Position numbers and translations under genes: made by a program. From the NCBI GenBank assembly GCA_949318235.1, contig OX439132.1:15772943-15836942 (forward strand): a stretch of DNA of 64,000 bases, written 5' to 3'. Shown here piece after piece: positions 38,577-52,577 of the stretch. The stretch comes from Ecdyonurus torrentis. Taxonomy: Eukaryota; Arthropoda; Insecta; Ephemeroptera; Heptageniidae. Position 1 is the stretch's first letter. Each line of letters starts with the position of its first letter. The notes below the pieces were generated by a model that saw only the letters and a program-made list of their open reading frames with translations, had not been told where the DNA came from and did no database searches.

Positions 38577-40795
38577 AGGGGGATAGCTGGGAGATGACCG
38601 TGTGTCATCTTGAACTTTGCTGTTATCTGTGGTACAGCAGTCTACGCTAAACCAAGCCAAGCCAGAGTATAGAGAGCCAAGGATTAAGCACACAAGTAAA
38701 TTCTAAAATGTAACATCTCTTTCAATCCCGGGGGAGAAGAAAAGAGGAGGAAAACTATATAATTTTCAACAATGAATAGCTAGCTGACCACCAACCATTG
38801 CATTGTTATAATAATGAAAGATAAAACAGAGTTTAATATAGACACAGCAAATCCACATTGTAGAAAAGCTCTATTTTAAAATTATATTCATTCCAATGGA
38901 AATGAGACTTTATAGATTTTACTATAATGAACAAAAAGTTCAAGACTTCAAGTTAAAAGTTCATTGCTTTTTCAGCTATTATTATTCGCGTATTTCATAT
39001 GTATTCGACAACCGCAAAGCAAAATGTATTTTAAATTTATATTTCTTTCATAAAAATAAAAATTGTATATTTGTTTCAAAAATTACTTTATATTTTCAAT
39101 ATTGAAAATTCATACATTGCAGATACTTTTTTCTTTACATTTTTAACTTTTACATTGGAAAAGTAATCAAAATATACAAGTAATATAAATTGGCTTCAAG
39201 ATATGTAAAATAAACAAAGGTATATTAAAAATGTTTCTGGTATCTAAATTTTAATATTTTACCGTTTGAATATACAAAAATTACGCAATTCTTGATCTGT
39301 TACTTACTACCTAATTACTTATTTTCTGTGAATATTTCACAATTGAAATATTCTTTTGTTATATATATATTATATTCTGCTCAAACTTTTTATACAAACG
39401 ATTGTATGAAAAAGAATTACAAAAAATATATATTTTTCAATTTAAAAGATCAGAATAAATCGCATTTTTCTTTGTTATTTTTTCCACTATACTATTACGT
39501 ACACTGTTAATAGAATTTTAGACCATTTTGCACACTTAAAAGATAATATTATTCAGTTGCAAGTTTCTGGCATTGTATATAAATCCATTGATTTTTTTTC
39601 TAGTATCATTTCTGATACTATATAAAATAAATATCTTAAAGAAAAGAACATAAATATTTTTTTTAAAGGCTCATACCAATAGAAGTGTGTTTGAGAAGGT
39701 ATTATTTTTCATATTGGCAAAAAAGCGAAAGTATTTCAAGTATAAAAAAGAGGGCTTTAATAGAAAAAAAAGAGCTATAATTCAAAAAGGTCTTAAGACT
39801 ATTTTTTTATTCATAGCATTTTTTTTTAATACATGATAATTTAGTGTCATTCAAAAACAGAAATATTTACTAAATAAAAAAATAAACTATGGTGTGTTGA
39901 AAATTACCGTAAAGTATGATAAACAATGTTTTATCCCCTTTCCCATTTTAACCCTGCACCGCATTATTCAGGCCGAGTTACACCGCTCATTTGAAGCGTG
40001 TGCTCTCCGGGTCACATAACTAACAGGATACAAATGAGAGAACTATAATACCGTGGTATAAAAAAAATAATACAAAATAAATATTTAATTATTTAAAGTT
40101 GTGCATTTGATAATTCAGCTTTAAAATTGACATTGGGTAATTTAACGTTAATAAATTATACTTTTAAGTATCATTTAATATAGCTATGTAATTAAAAAGT
40201 AATTATTCAGATATTTTTTAAAAGGGGTAAACAACTAAAGTACATAGATTCTTTTATGTAATTTTCATACATGTAACCATATGTGAAAATTCTCTCGGTT
40301 AATTTTTCTTTAATGTTATAATTTTAAACTTTAATAAAAAGTGAACATTCGACTCCGGGTGTATAAAAAAAGAGCTATTATTTAAATTCTATATTTATGG
40401 AAATAAAGACTATATAGTTAACTCAACTACGCTAAACAAAAACAAAAACAAAAAACAAAAAAAAACTTTTCACCATTGAAAAAGTAAAGCTCCGTTGCGA
40501 AGTCACTCTGTTGTAATACATTAGTGCAGTATAAACGCCTTTCAACAAAGTATTATAGCCTACAAGCCACTCCTATCCTTTACACTCGACTAAGATTGAA
40601 AGTCTTACCATTCAAAATATCCTAGCTAGATTTTTCAATATTATTGTTATAAGAGTAATACGCACGTTAATTAAATGGTAAAATTTTTCAATCTTGTTCA
40701 AGTGAACAACATAATAATATAATATATATATGACATTTATTTTTTCCGTTCTGAAAATTATATAATTTTCCTTCGTTATTTTTCGTATTTTACAG

Positions 40796-40975
40796 GAAGA
40801 TGGTACGGAAGCTTACAATGCAACAGCATGCTGTTTTGCCGCAGGGTTGAGTGAGACCTGCATGCCACTGTGTTCTTATGACGCGAGTGTCAAGGATGTA
40901 CGTGCCCTTGCTACCATGTGTGCACCTCACTTCCATACTTTACTACGATGTGGAGCTGGAGGAAGAAATCACAAG
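40796..40975 (+). CDS. exon: DB module 5
   Basis: The exon is 180 nt (60 codons), phase 0 at both ends, with acceptor GTATTTTACAG and donor GTAACA. It encodes EDGTEAYNATACCFAAGLSE, then TCMPLCSYDASVKDV, TMCAPHFHTLLRCGAGGRNHK. Spacing is CC-x8-C-x3-C-x15-C-x9-C. One sequon (NAT) sits just before the CC pair. It is a module exon like that of DB2 but in phase 0. The donor GTAACA is weaker than the others, so alternative splicing is conceivable. Skipping would keep the frame. Confidence 0.88.
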
Positions 40976-41169
40976 GTAACACCTCAAAAGTTTTCAATTT
41001 TTATTGTATACAAAATTTCCTTTATGAATTTTTTGAGTTCCGTATCTGTGTTCACAGAAACGGTACTGTACGTATAAAATACACTTAACTATTACCAAGC
41101 ACTTTTTAGATGAATTTTATGAATAAATTATTACTTAACAAAAAAAAAATAAATAAATAAAATCATCCC

Positions 41170-41210
<41 letters not shown>

Positions 41211-41683
41211 TGCACATGACAAAAAAAAGTTATGCTGTAGCTACATAATTTTTACCCTCCTGTGTAAAAGGAAATAATGTTCCATAAGTCATGTTGGCCT
41301 AAATATAGTTAAAATCGATTGATTGATGGATTTTCACCCTCTTTTATTTTGGTTCGCTAAATACGTATAGTGTACGGTCCATCGCTAAGGCTAAAGATGT
41401 TTCTCTCCGGATGTTACCCAAGATTAAAACGTCTTTTTTTAATCTACCAAAGTAGATAAGAAAGTCGAGATTGACAGTTTCCGGCGAGAGAAAGTGGAAT
41501 CTTGCAATTTATTTTATAAACACTTTCTTATACTTTTCTTATTAGAGAATAAAAAAAGTTTAACTGAAATTATTGCCTGTTTGATCATTAAATATACATT
41601 TATTGAATAAAAACTTTTTCAATGTTTTACTCTTTAGAGCTAAGTCATAAATTTCATTTTCTAACTTTATGCAGAGTTTGGAT

Positions 41684-41687
<4 letters not shown>

Positions 41688-41761
<74 letters not shown>
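41688..41761. repeat. (CT)n microsatellite
   Basis: About 74 bp of CT repeats on the sense strand. Confidence 0.95.
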
Positions 41762-41765
<4 letters not shown>

Positions 41766-42854
41766 TAAGATATATAAAATTACTTCACAACTGTAATGTA
41801 TTATTTTATGTGTACGATTATTCTCAGAACAGATGATTTAACTTTAATTTATAATTTTGTATATATACTATAATATGCTTGCTTTGGTTACAAAATTTGC
41901 ATATACATTTACATATTCTTAATAAGCAAGAACGATATATAGTTGATTTCTTTAAAAATGTTTTACAAATTTAATATAAAATAATTATAAATATAGCAAA
42001 CTGTTCAAAATTAATTACATAGCGTTTTTTTTCCCCAAAAAAAATAATGAATTATATACGAATATATTTGATATAATTTTTGTTTCTTGATAAGACTTTT
42101 CAGTTTTCACAGCTTTTAGGCTTAAAATTTAAAATTCATTAAAATAGTGTGTTAACATTATGTGTTTACATAGAGATTGTGTTATATTACCAACAAAAAT
42201 GAATGTAAATCGCATATTATCCACCACCTTTGTTATCCAATTTCAAATCTATCTGGATTACCGTGTGTAATGATTAATAATTTGTTATACTGTATTGTTA
42301 GTTTATATATTTGGTCCCATAGCATATGTGTAGTACATTGAAACTGTTGATTTTTTTTTATCAAATTTACACTTGTTTCTGTATTCTCCTCATTTTATGA
42401 AAGTTTTAGGTTTTCCTATGTAGCATACTTTATAACATTTTACTACATTTTAGATAACGGTGAGCATCATTATAATGTGAAAATCATTATCACACGCATT
42501 AAAATCAGCTCGGCTTTCTATATAATTAAAATATAGCTTAATACAAGAATAGTTAAATTTTTAATATATAGTATAAAAAAAATAGACGGAAATATAATAA
42601 AAAATTTCTTAATTAAATGTAGAAACAAGAATAGAATTATATTATCACAACTGCTATATGTTACACAAAAGTTACAAAATAACAATAAAAACACCATAAT
42701 ATACTTAATGACAAAGTGAGAAAAAAAAAAACGTGAGAAACTTTACAGTAAAATACAATCGAGTTTTTCTTCAATAAAAAAAAATGCTTTTTTTTTTCTC
42801 TTACTCTTAAGATGAGTAATGTACAAGTTTTTTAATGCATTTTACGATTAAACT

Positions 42855-42858
<4 letters not shown>

Positions 42859-42895
<37 letters not shown>
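42859..42895. repeat. (CT)n microsatellite
   Basis: About 37 bp of CT repeats. Confidence 0.93.
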
Positions 42896-42897
<2 letters not shown>

Positions 42898-44230
42898 CTT
42901 CAGTGAAAATCCTACATTACAAGCGATGGTAAATGCATTCCTAAAGTAAAGTACTCTGTACATGATGGCAGATTTTTTTTTCTTTTTCTTTTTTAAGTGC
43001 ACTGAAAACTTTATATATCATTAAATTGTCATTTTCTCATGTTACTATATAGCTTCGCTTTAATATTGAAAATTCAAAAGTTAAATGTAATATTGAATTT
43101 CAGTCAGCAATATAAAGTAAAAAAAATATATATAACGTACCTTTATGCATTGATGTGTATAAATTTTAATGATATATTTTTTAATTGTAATGAATTCAAT
43201 TTAATTCCTTATTTTATTCAATATTGAACTGGCATTCTTTTTAATACAGTATGTTCATAATGTTGATCTAAATATCATTGGTTCTAATTTTTCTTTATGA
43301 TACCGTATTGTTTTCTACTATTAATTAGAATTTTAATTCTGTTTTGTTATAATATTGTGTATAGTAACAGTAGTTTATTATTTTTTTTTTTTTACATTTT
43401 ATTTGAAAATTTTTAGCATGCATATTTAAAAAGACTTGCTATATTTCACTGCAAAAGTGTAAACAGAATGATAACATCCTAAATAATATATTTTTTAAAT
43501 TTACGTACAAATTGTACGAATAATTTGACAAACTTTTGCTCACAACTGTTATTTATATCTTTACTTTTCAGTAACTTTGATACGTATACTATAAATTATT
43601 TTTATACTCTTTTTTTTTTAACATAAAGATTTGCTTATGTGAACGTTATTTATATGATCAAAGCATTATATCGGTAAATTTACTTCTATATGGTATAAAA
43701 TTTCTATTTTTAAATAATCAATAACATTGATCTATATGCACATTTATACAATATGTTAAGATAAGTCACCTTATCACTAAATTATTCTATGCACGTTTTC
43801 ATGGACGTCTATATTATATTGAGAGCGCGTGTGTAAGCAAAAGCCGCAGCTACTTTTAAGCATGCGGCCCAACAGGCTCATCCCTTAAACCACAAGCATG
43901 TGGGGAATGAGAGGGAGAGGGAGAGAGGGAGGGATGGAGAGATGCTGATATAAACGTTATGACATGCGAAATATTACCAATCCAATCTCTTTTACTCTTC
44001 ACTTGTCAAAAACACTATTTTTTAATGTCACCAATCAAACTGATTACACATTTTTCAATATTAACTCTTTAAAAATATTCTGTCATGTGTATGTTATGTT
44101 TTTTTTTATTCACTCTCTTTAGAAAAAAAAAAGTCAAATCACTTTGTTGGAAATAAATAAATAAAATTAAAATGATACAAAAGGAGCCATGTCAAATACA
44201 TATTTTATAGACATGCACAAAACTCAGTCA

Positions 44231-44270
<40 letters not shown>

Positions 44271-45279
44271 AAAAATACCATATTATAATTAAACTTGCTA
44301 CTTTCTTATATATGCATTTTTAATATTAAGTGATGACAGAGAAAGATTTTACAATGTGTTAAATTTGTAAAAATACAATACATAAAAATTTTCAAATAGT
44401 AAAAAAAAAATCGATTCAACTTGAATAGATAGGTTGCTGTATTGATAGCTGACGTATCACAAAAAAAAATTGACATTTGAATAAAAATGACAACAAAATA
44501 GTCGAGAAGTAGCATCGCAATGTCAGTAGGGAAATTGAGATCAGTTTACAATGCAAAGTGGTTCAATTCAAAAATATAAGAAAAGAAAAACCTTAAGGCT
44601 GAATATTTGTTATACAATTTTTTTTTCTATTTCATTCTATATTATGCAACTCTTGTGTTGAAAATATTGCAGTATCAACTTTTACTCTAGAATAGTAAAT
44701 TTTTTTTTCTACTTAAATCTATACTTTTCAGTCAAATGATCCGTAACGTCAAAGCTTTAACTTAAAGCTTTCTTCACAATAATATCATGCAATATGCTAT
44801 ACATACGATAACATTATTCTATATGAAACTCAACACCGAGAAGTGAAAAATATAGTATTGTTGCACAAATTATTCACATTACTGAACTGCAGAGTAAATA
44901 CGATTATACTAGAATATTAATTTCTCACTATTTACAGTACATGCTAATTAAATGTTTGTGTCAAATTTGCTTCAATTATTTTTCCACTTGATTTATGTGT
45001 ATATTTTAATTGCTATATTATGCATTGAAGTTGACTTGGGTTATGAACTTCTATAGACATCAAATAATTCAATAAAATAATAGTTTTCCACCAAAGCTTT
45101 AGATTTTTTAAAAAGTTATGACACATTTAATAAATTGCATTTTGTGGATTGGTCATTTTACAGACGTTAAAAATTTAGCTTTTTGTTTACGACACCCAAA
45201 CAACCCTTGTTTGTTTGTTTGTTTTTGTTTGATTATTTCAATTTAAAACTGTATCAAACTGATGGGTACGTAATTCGTG

Positions 45280-45490
45280 AATTGTGAGAGCACAATGTAT
45301 GTTGCACGCCTTCCATGCATTCCATGACGACGCAAAGCATTCGGGAGGTGCATGATTGATGTGATTGCATCGCTAGACGTTTCCACGGTTTCTCTAGGCT
45401 ATCATAGCGAATGCCGGGCTATGTATTTAAGCCGTGACTGGCCCGTGTGTGTGGTTTCCATTGATTGGAAAGTCCTTACCTGTCGATAAG
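45280..45490. other. less AT-rich islet in intron 9
   Basis: The composition approaches 50% GC (for example GACGTTTCCACGGTTTCTCT), while both sides are strongly AT-rich. All frames are broken. No tRNA fold or inverted repeat was recognised. It may be an old repeat of foreign composition or a conserved non-coding element. Confidence 0.3.
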
Positions 45491-46653
45491 ACAATGTCGT
45501 GATGAGACTATTAATTGGTGTAGCACCACAGTATAACACAACATGGCAAGAAAATACAACAACTAACTTTTCAGAAATACAGTATATTGAATAGACGTAT
45601 AGTACTAGACTTTCGTATCAATGATGAATAGTGTAAATAAAGTTAAAATATATTTAGATAAAATATAGAATTCAAGTGTCTGTTTTATTTGTATTGATTT
45701 TGAAAACCAATATGTTGAAAAGCAAAAAAATCAAAGCACTTGTTATACTGAGGTCACGGCTATTTACGTCATTTTATGTGTAGCTATTTTATGTTAGCTG
45801 CGGCTTCATGGTTAATTCTTTTCTTACACAAATTCCCTGTTAGTTTACTTCTTTTTCTTGAATGATACATTGACCTGTAAACATATACGAGATTTACAAC
45901 GCCATACTTGAATGTAACTAGATCGCATATTGATCTTCAATCGTATAAGCCAATATTTTGTATTCATATCAACGTAATAAAAAGCTATATAGATCGTGCT
46001 TGAGTTTCAACTAAAAAAATAATAAAAAAAACTATTTTGTATAATCATGTCCATACTACCGTTCTATTACGTAGAAATTAAAACATGTATAATCAAATCT
46101 AGATTTTTATAGGGTGGTTTCATTCATATAAAAGTCGACACCATAAGTTAGAGGTAAATAACATGGGCCCAGTATAGGAAAATGACTCATTTTGCCAGTT
46201 TAAAAATACTTCGCAATATTTTTAAGAGCATTCATGCTGTTAACAGGTTGAATTAGTTTTTCAAGTATGCAAGAAAAATAATAATAACCAAAAAGTAGCT
46301 AATTTTCCAAAGAAAATAGCTAAAAAAAAAACTACATTTGTCCTATGCTGAGCAATGTTATTCATTGCTCAAGATGAGCATAGAAAAGCATTTAGAATGA
46401 CGTCATGCGCACACATCCTATAACGATCGTAACAAAACGTTATGAAAATTCAAATATTATAAAAATTCTACGTTTTCTTACAATTAGACATGACAATGTA
46501 AACATCCTAATGCATTTCCATTGTTTTATTTCTGTGTTTTAAGTTTATCACGGAACTTACGTCCAATTACAGCAGTGTAAACCTTACATTAAACACCACA
46601 TTAGAATTAAATTTGTCTAATTAATAATTCTCTTGTGACTCATGTTTTTACAG

Positions 46654-46786
46654 CCATGCTGCGAGCGTCGTGGTGTACCAAATCATTGTATGAGTCTTTG
46701 TATGGGAGCTCTACAAGACTCACTTGGCCTCACTGCTGCCGCTTGTGTGCATTACGTTGGTAACATCGTGCAGTGCTTCGAGGAGG
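46654..46786 (+). CDS. exon: DB module 6
   Basis: The exon is 133 nt, phase 0 in and phase 1 out (acceptor TTTTTACAG, donor GTAAGT). It encodes PCCERRGVPNHCMSLCMGAL, then QDSLGLTAAACVHYVGNIVQ and CFEE. Spacing is CC-x8-C-x3-C-x14-C-x9-C. The lead-in GRNHK comes from the end of the previous exon, so the DB5/DB6 intron lies directly before the CC pair. The split codon G|GG opens the linker to FN3-3. Confidence 0.88.
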
Positions 46787-48966
46787 GTAAGTGGCAAATA
46801 CTAATATGGGCAGCACACAAAGAAACGTTCTCTATTTAAATACTGTTCCTTGCATGCAAATAATATTACGAGAAAGTAAGCTTGGTCAACAAATAATATC
46901 AAATTGATAAATTTTATACGGAAATGACATAAATATTTATGACCAAAGAATTAATTATACGATATTTCAAAATCTAAGATTTTTTAGAACTAGTATTATT
47001 TATGTTATTTCAATAATTTTAAATTAGGTTATTTAAAATTAAAATACATATTTATATATTTATTTTATACTATTTTGCTTTCATATTATAATCACTTTTA
47101 AAAAAAAGATTACGTATAAGGTCGAAACATGTAAGGCTACATTTATTTTGGTATAGTACATTGTTACGTTTGTTAAGTGGTTAAATTTGTTCGTTTTTTT
47201 AAATTTATAAATTCACAAGAATATAATTTAATGTCCTGACGCATTCTTCATCGATTGAAACTTAATTTTACAAATACTTGCTAGGCTTGTTTTCAATGTG
47301 CTCAGAATTCTAAAGAAAAAGAGTGGATTTCATTAATACTTTATAGTTTAATTCAATTCATTCAATAAAAATTCTTTTACTTAATTACAGTGCATTTAAA
47401 TAGAGTTCAAATTTCTGAGCAAAATATTTGCTATGTTTAATTATTATTCAAGTATTATCTGCTTTGCTAAATACACAATAAACAATTAGGAAATAGGATT
47501 ATGATGTGACTCTATATTCATACAATATATTTTATATTTCTGGATGTATTCAATTATACTGTACTGCATGTAAAACTAACCGTGTATGGGTGCAAAAACA
47601 TCAAAGTATTACCTTTTATATATTTCAATAACATATGGATCTCTCGAGGCATTATAAAATGGTTTCCGATGTGATCAATAAGAATTCTTTAAGGCCTCGT
47701 GGTTATTTACGTATACATGCACTACTAATTCTTTCATTAACTACTTTTATTTAAAAATAGATTTAAATAAATAGGCGATATATTTAGAGAGAATCGTGTA
47801 TTAACACGGTACTTCTTTTGTTTAAAAAGTGTAAAAACTTCTTTAGTAAGAATTCATTCATTCATTTTTTTTTTTTTTTTTTTTTTCCGGGAACGTTTCT
47901 CTTGTTTGTGTAAATCAAGTGCATTGCCAGAAAATTTTCAAGCCATACGGTGGGTGGTGGGCGTGGCACCTAACTCGACCTTTCATGAGGAAGAATTAAG
48001 TAGAAGAACAAGCGAGAGAGAAGCACAATTTATTTCCCTTCAGCGGAACAGGGACACGGAAATTGACCAAGAAAATTCTTACTTTTTTTTAAGTAAAATT
48101 TGAAAGGCTACTTATACTTCTTATTTTCTAACTTCAAAAGAAAAAAAAATTAAAAAGGATGATGAAGATATTTATAGAAAAAAAATGAAAGGTTTCTTTT
48201 TTATATTTTAAATTAATGACTTATTGATTTGAAAAATATATTTTATATTTAGTCGATAATTTATGATTATTTCTTCATTGTGATACAAAAATTTAAAATA
48301 TATATATATATATATTCTTTTTATTTTAGTATATAAAATATTAAATTAAAATTTTTAGTATTAAATAAAAATCGTTACATTCAAATTTTCCAGTTCTAAA
48401 AAAATTCATTACTAATTTATTACATTTTTTTATTTTTCAAGCTCTGAATTTGTGCTTGTATAATTATGTAGGCAATATTAGGGCTTTGCAATATTTGTCA
48501 CACAACCTTTGCCATTACTTTATCACGAATTATACAATTATTAAGACAGTAAAATAGTCCTCATCAGCAGTAGAATAATGAATTATTGATACATTAAAAA
48601 AGAATAGATATATTGTAAAATAGGTTTAAATTAAAAATATCATATGAACACACAAAAGAGTACATTTTTTTTTTTTTTTTTTTTTTTATATTTCATAGCA
48701 TGTTTCAGTTAAAATATGATTTCACATTGTATATGAATTTTTATACATTAAAATAGGATTTAAAAAAAAATGGTACGTTTTGATTAGATTACGATATTTA
48801 AAATTAGAAAAAAAATTAGGTTAGAAGAAAATGTCAATTTATTACTAAAATTCCCCATTGTGTATTTAAAAGCGCAAACAAAAATAATATTAATAATATA
48901 AAAAAATTATTAATTGCTAATCATAAAAATGATTCACGTTTTTATGTAACAGAATATTGGAATTTC

Positions 48967-48969
<3 letters not shown>

Positions 48970-49010
<41 letters not shown>
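48970..49010. repeat. (CT)n microsatellite
   Basis: About 41 bp of CT repeats. Confidence 0.93.
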
Positions 49011-49016
<6 letters not shown>

Positions 49017-49739
49017 TTTTTCTTTTTTTTTTTTAAATTTCAAAGCCAATTATTTTAAGTAAACAAAGTACAAATTTCCAATTTATTCTCTGTGTAAAAA
49101 TGTAATAAAATGAGGTAAACAAAAATAGCAACAGAACTGCCCCTATAGTTTGCAACACTGCTAAAGTTGTAAGCTTACACGATGATTTATGATTGTTGGG
49201 TGAAAGGTGTGATTGCATCATTGCTATATATATCTATATATAAAAGAACCTAATAGTATATATCAGTTGAAGATTTTTTTTTTTTTTTTTTTTTTTATGA
49301 TGATGAATTATAATGATATATTGATTAATCTCAACTATCAGAAGATAAAAAAATGTAATACTTAAGTTTATACCATATGAAAGTATCCTGATCAATTGTT
49401 TAATTATTCTACTAATTTTGTATATAAGATTTATTAGATATAAAATATATTCACAAGAGAGAAGTAAAATAAAAATCGTACTAATGACTGCATATTTGAA
49501 ATTTCTATGTGCAACAATTTGAGCTATTGTAATTTTTTTATTTAATTGTTTGTCTACTGATTTGTACACAAATATATTTTGACAAATTTAATCGTAGCCT
49601 CGGACGTTATAAAAAACGGAATCATTTGTTTACTTGTTGTATGCACTCGTTACTTGTTGTTCTATATTATGATATAGCTATGTAAACAAAAACGATGCTT
49701 CTCTCCCGACTCTATAGTTTCTCACTTATATCCCTGTCC

Positions 49740-49840
49740 TGGATATCCTTTCATTCTATACTGGATAAGTCAGTGTCAAATGATATTGGGCAAAAAGCCT
49801 GTTTGCTTTATCCTTCCGACTATGTCTATGAGTGTATTTC
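49740..49840. repeat. dispersed repeat fragment (related to 29935-30000, opposite orientation)
   Basis: ATTGGGCAAAAAGCCTGTTT with the following TATCCTTCCGACTATGTCTA resembles the reverse complement of 29940-30000, which reads TTTGGGCAAGAAGCCTGTTT and then GTCCCGTCCGTCTACG. Two diverged copies of one repeat are likely. Confidence 0.45.
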
Positions 49841-50236
49841 CAAAGGATGACCTTAGATTAGATATAATGGTGAAGTAATAAACAAAAACTAAACCATTAA
49901 ACAAACGTAATTTTAGTTTTACGTCAAAGGCTTACTTTTAAAAATGTTAAAAATTATTTATGAATACCTCCATGAAATCACACTAGCTTGAATTGTTGTA
50001 GAGTTCAGTTAGAATTACGTCGATTTTTGTTTGTTCACTAATACTTAAGTATTAAGCATTACCATAGTATTGATCTCTTTACTTTATACTATATCTGACT
50101 TAAATTAAATGCACTGCTGACGAATGCAGTATACAACAGCAATAAGTATGCAAAAAGTATACCCTTAATTATTTATGCTGAAATCGACATTTCTCCGTGT
50201 AAGCTAATTAAACTTCACTGACGCATGCATGTGCAG

Positions 50237-50412
50237 GGGCAGGGACTCTACCTGGTCCAGTGGGTGAGCTCCATGCTGCCAGCGTGACCAACACGAGTGT
50301 GGTACTTGTGTGGGAAGCACCGGCCCAGGAGGATGGACCACAACCATCCAGTTACCTAGTCCATTATAAACAAGTAGGAACCAATGATACGGATGACTCG
50401 ACATCACTGCAG
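50237..50412 (+). CDS. exon: FN3 domain 3, N-terminal part
   Basis: The exon is 176 nt, phase 1 in and phase 0 out (CAG|GTAAGC), with acceptor GTGCAG. It encodes GAGTLPGPVGELHAASVTNT, then SVVLVWEAPAQEDGPQPSSY and LVHYKQVGTNDTDDS. The P-G-P-V start, V-x-W-x-x-P and Y-x-V-x-Y-like C strand are FN3 features. Two sequons (NTS, NDT) are present. The GC content is well above the flanks. The antisense ORF overlapping it is a shadow. Confidence 0.9.
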
Positions 50413-51941
50413 GTAAGCCACTATAATTAAATTACATGTTTTTTTTATGCATACATTATACTTTGTTTATATAATACATAATGCTGTAATTCACTTCAGT
50501 ATTTCGATCCGTACAAATACTTACTTGATATCAATTAGACAGTAATTGCTATTTTAGATGTAGTACAAAATGATTATGATAGTATAATTTTTCATTCAAA
50601 AATTCACGAGTAGAAACACGTGCTGAAATTGAATGGTAATGGTAAAATATATCATCCAAAATTTATTACTTTTTTTTTTTTTTTTAATTTTTCTAACAAC
50701 GATAAATTTAGTTATTTAAATTTCACAGTTAAAAAGCACTTAAAATTTCAAAATATATTTTGCGCAATAAAAAATAACAGTATATAATTAATTATAATTG
50801 CTTTATATATTAACAATACATTAATTAGCTAATTATAATTAAAATTATTATTTTATTGAAACAGTTTAAGCGTAATATTATGATGACAAGTTTAGTAAAT
50901 ATAACATAATAATTTACTTATTTAAATTAACATTTACTGTAATAATTTGAAGGGTTAACAAAACCTACAAACTTATAGGTGTCCTACAGGTTTCCACAAT
51001 AGGTTAATTATAATTTTATTTATTATAAAGTAAACAAACAAATTAAGTACTCAACTGTTATTAATTGATAATTTCATTTAAATTTTAATATACAGATTTA
51101 TTTAATATAAGTATTATTTAAATTAATAATAATATTAAATGTGTATTGATATAATATAATTTTGTTTATTTTGTTGTATATTATACAATCATTAATTCCA
51201 GTAAAAATGTAAATACTACAAATAAAAATAAATTTAATTAAAATATACATATTAATTAAAATAATTTAGCCTGAAAATTTATACATTTGTTAGTAACAAT
51301 TTCAATTATGTTATTAGTATAAAAGTTTATTTTAAATAATATTATTGTACAGTACACTGATAAAAATAAGTGCATAAATATGTATAGTAACTATTTTAGC
51401 TCTATTCCAGCAATATTTATTCACAACAACATAATTTACGTTAAACTGCATAATGATTATGTTGCAAAAAAATAAATTGTATTTTTTGTTATTAAGATAC
51501 TTAACAGGTTATTTCTATTTTAATTTCCTTTCATTTAATTTTTTTTTCTCCCTTCCTTTTTTTGATCTGTATCTTTCTTTTCTTCCATAGTATTATCATT
51601 ATACATTCCAATATAGCAACATTTATGCTAAATAAATTAATAATTATAACTGTAGCATAAGCAACTTACTGTGCTTTCTTCTTTCCGTGCATCATAACAT
51701 TCATTAAATATTTCTAATCCTTTATGATTCTCTTCTTCATTATTTTATTTTAAAATGAAGATTGTAACACTTCTCTTTGTTTTACAACTTTGGAATTTCT
51801 CCAAAGCTATACATTTTACTTTACTTTCTACTTTACGTTTATTAAAGGGGAAATACCAAAAATCAAACTTTTCTTTGGTATGTGCAATTTTACAAATTTA
51901 TTTTTTTTAGCAAAAATACGTTATAAATCATATCAACTACT

Positions 51942-51973
<32 letters not shown>

Positions 51974-52545
51974 TTCATAAATTTTATATATTTTTTTCCT
52001 AACAAAATAAATCAAGTTTTTATTTTTACATGAGGCTGAATTTCTATATGCTGAATTTATTTTTACCAATAAATTATTATCATTATATAAAAAAATATAT
52101 AAAAAGTTTTCATGTCAGGTTTTAATTGAGTCTTTAAAAAACCTTGAAGATCATAATATGAAAATAGAACGTAATTTACAATCATTATTTTATTATATAA
52201 TATCATTAACCATTATTAAATTTAGTATTAAAATTTTGAGAAAGCTCAATGAACAACAGTGGTTGTCACGTTTTCATTATAATCAACATAATTTTTTAAG
52301 CATATAATATACAGTTATATGTTGTTACAAAACAATAATAATAATAATAATAGCAGAGCATACATTGCAGTTTTTAAACTATTCAATTGTTCTGATCAAT
52401 TCTCTCTATTCTTATATTTTATTTGATATCTATATTTTACCAACTAACAGAAAAAAAACTCAGTTTTAGTAGCATAAATCAAGATAAGATTTAAGTGATT
52501 GATTGATTGATTCCATGCAATTTTAGAAGAGTGGTAAAACAAATC

Positions 52546-52577
<32 letters not shown>

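Larger units (their letters stand above)
40976..46653 (+). other. intron 9 (5.7 kb, phase 0)
   Basis: It runs from GTAACA to TTTTTACAG. It contains a C11-T run at 41167-41207, (CT)n at 41688-41761 and 42859-42895, and a purine-rich GAGGGAGAGG patch at about 43905-43942. Less AT-rich islets lie at 43810-43960 and 45280-45490, and TGACGTCA lies at 46398. No coding was recognised. Confidence 0.8.
46787..50236 (+). other. intron 10 (3.5 kb, phase 1)
   Basis: It runs from GTAAGT to ATGTGCAG. It contains a poly-T run ending near 47886, a less AT-rich open patch at 47906-48103, T-runs near 48665-48687 and 49275-49296, (CT)n at 48970-49010 and a repeat fragment at about 49740-49840. Confidence 0.8.

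Noticed and set aside
50204..50407. Minus-strand ORF
   Set aside because: Shadow of the FN3-3 exon at 50237-50412.
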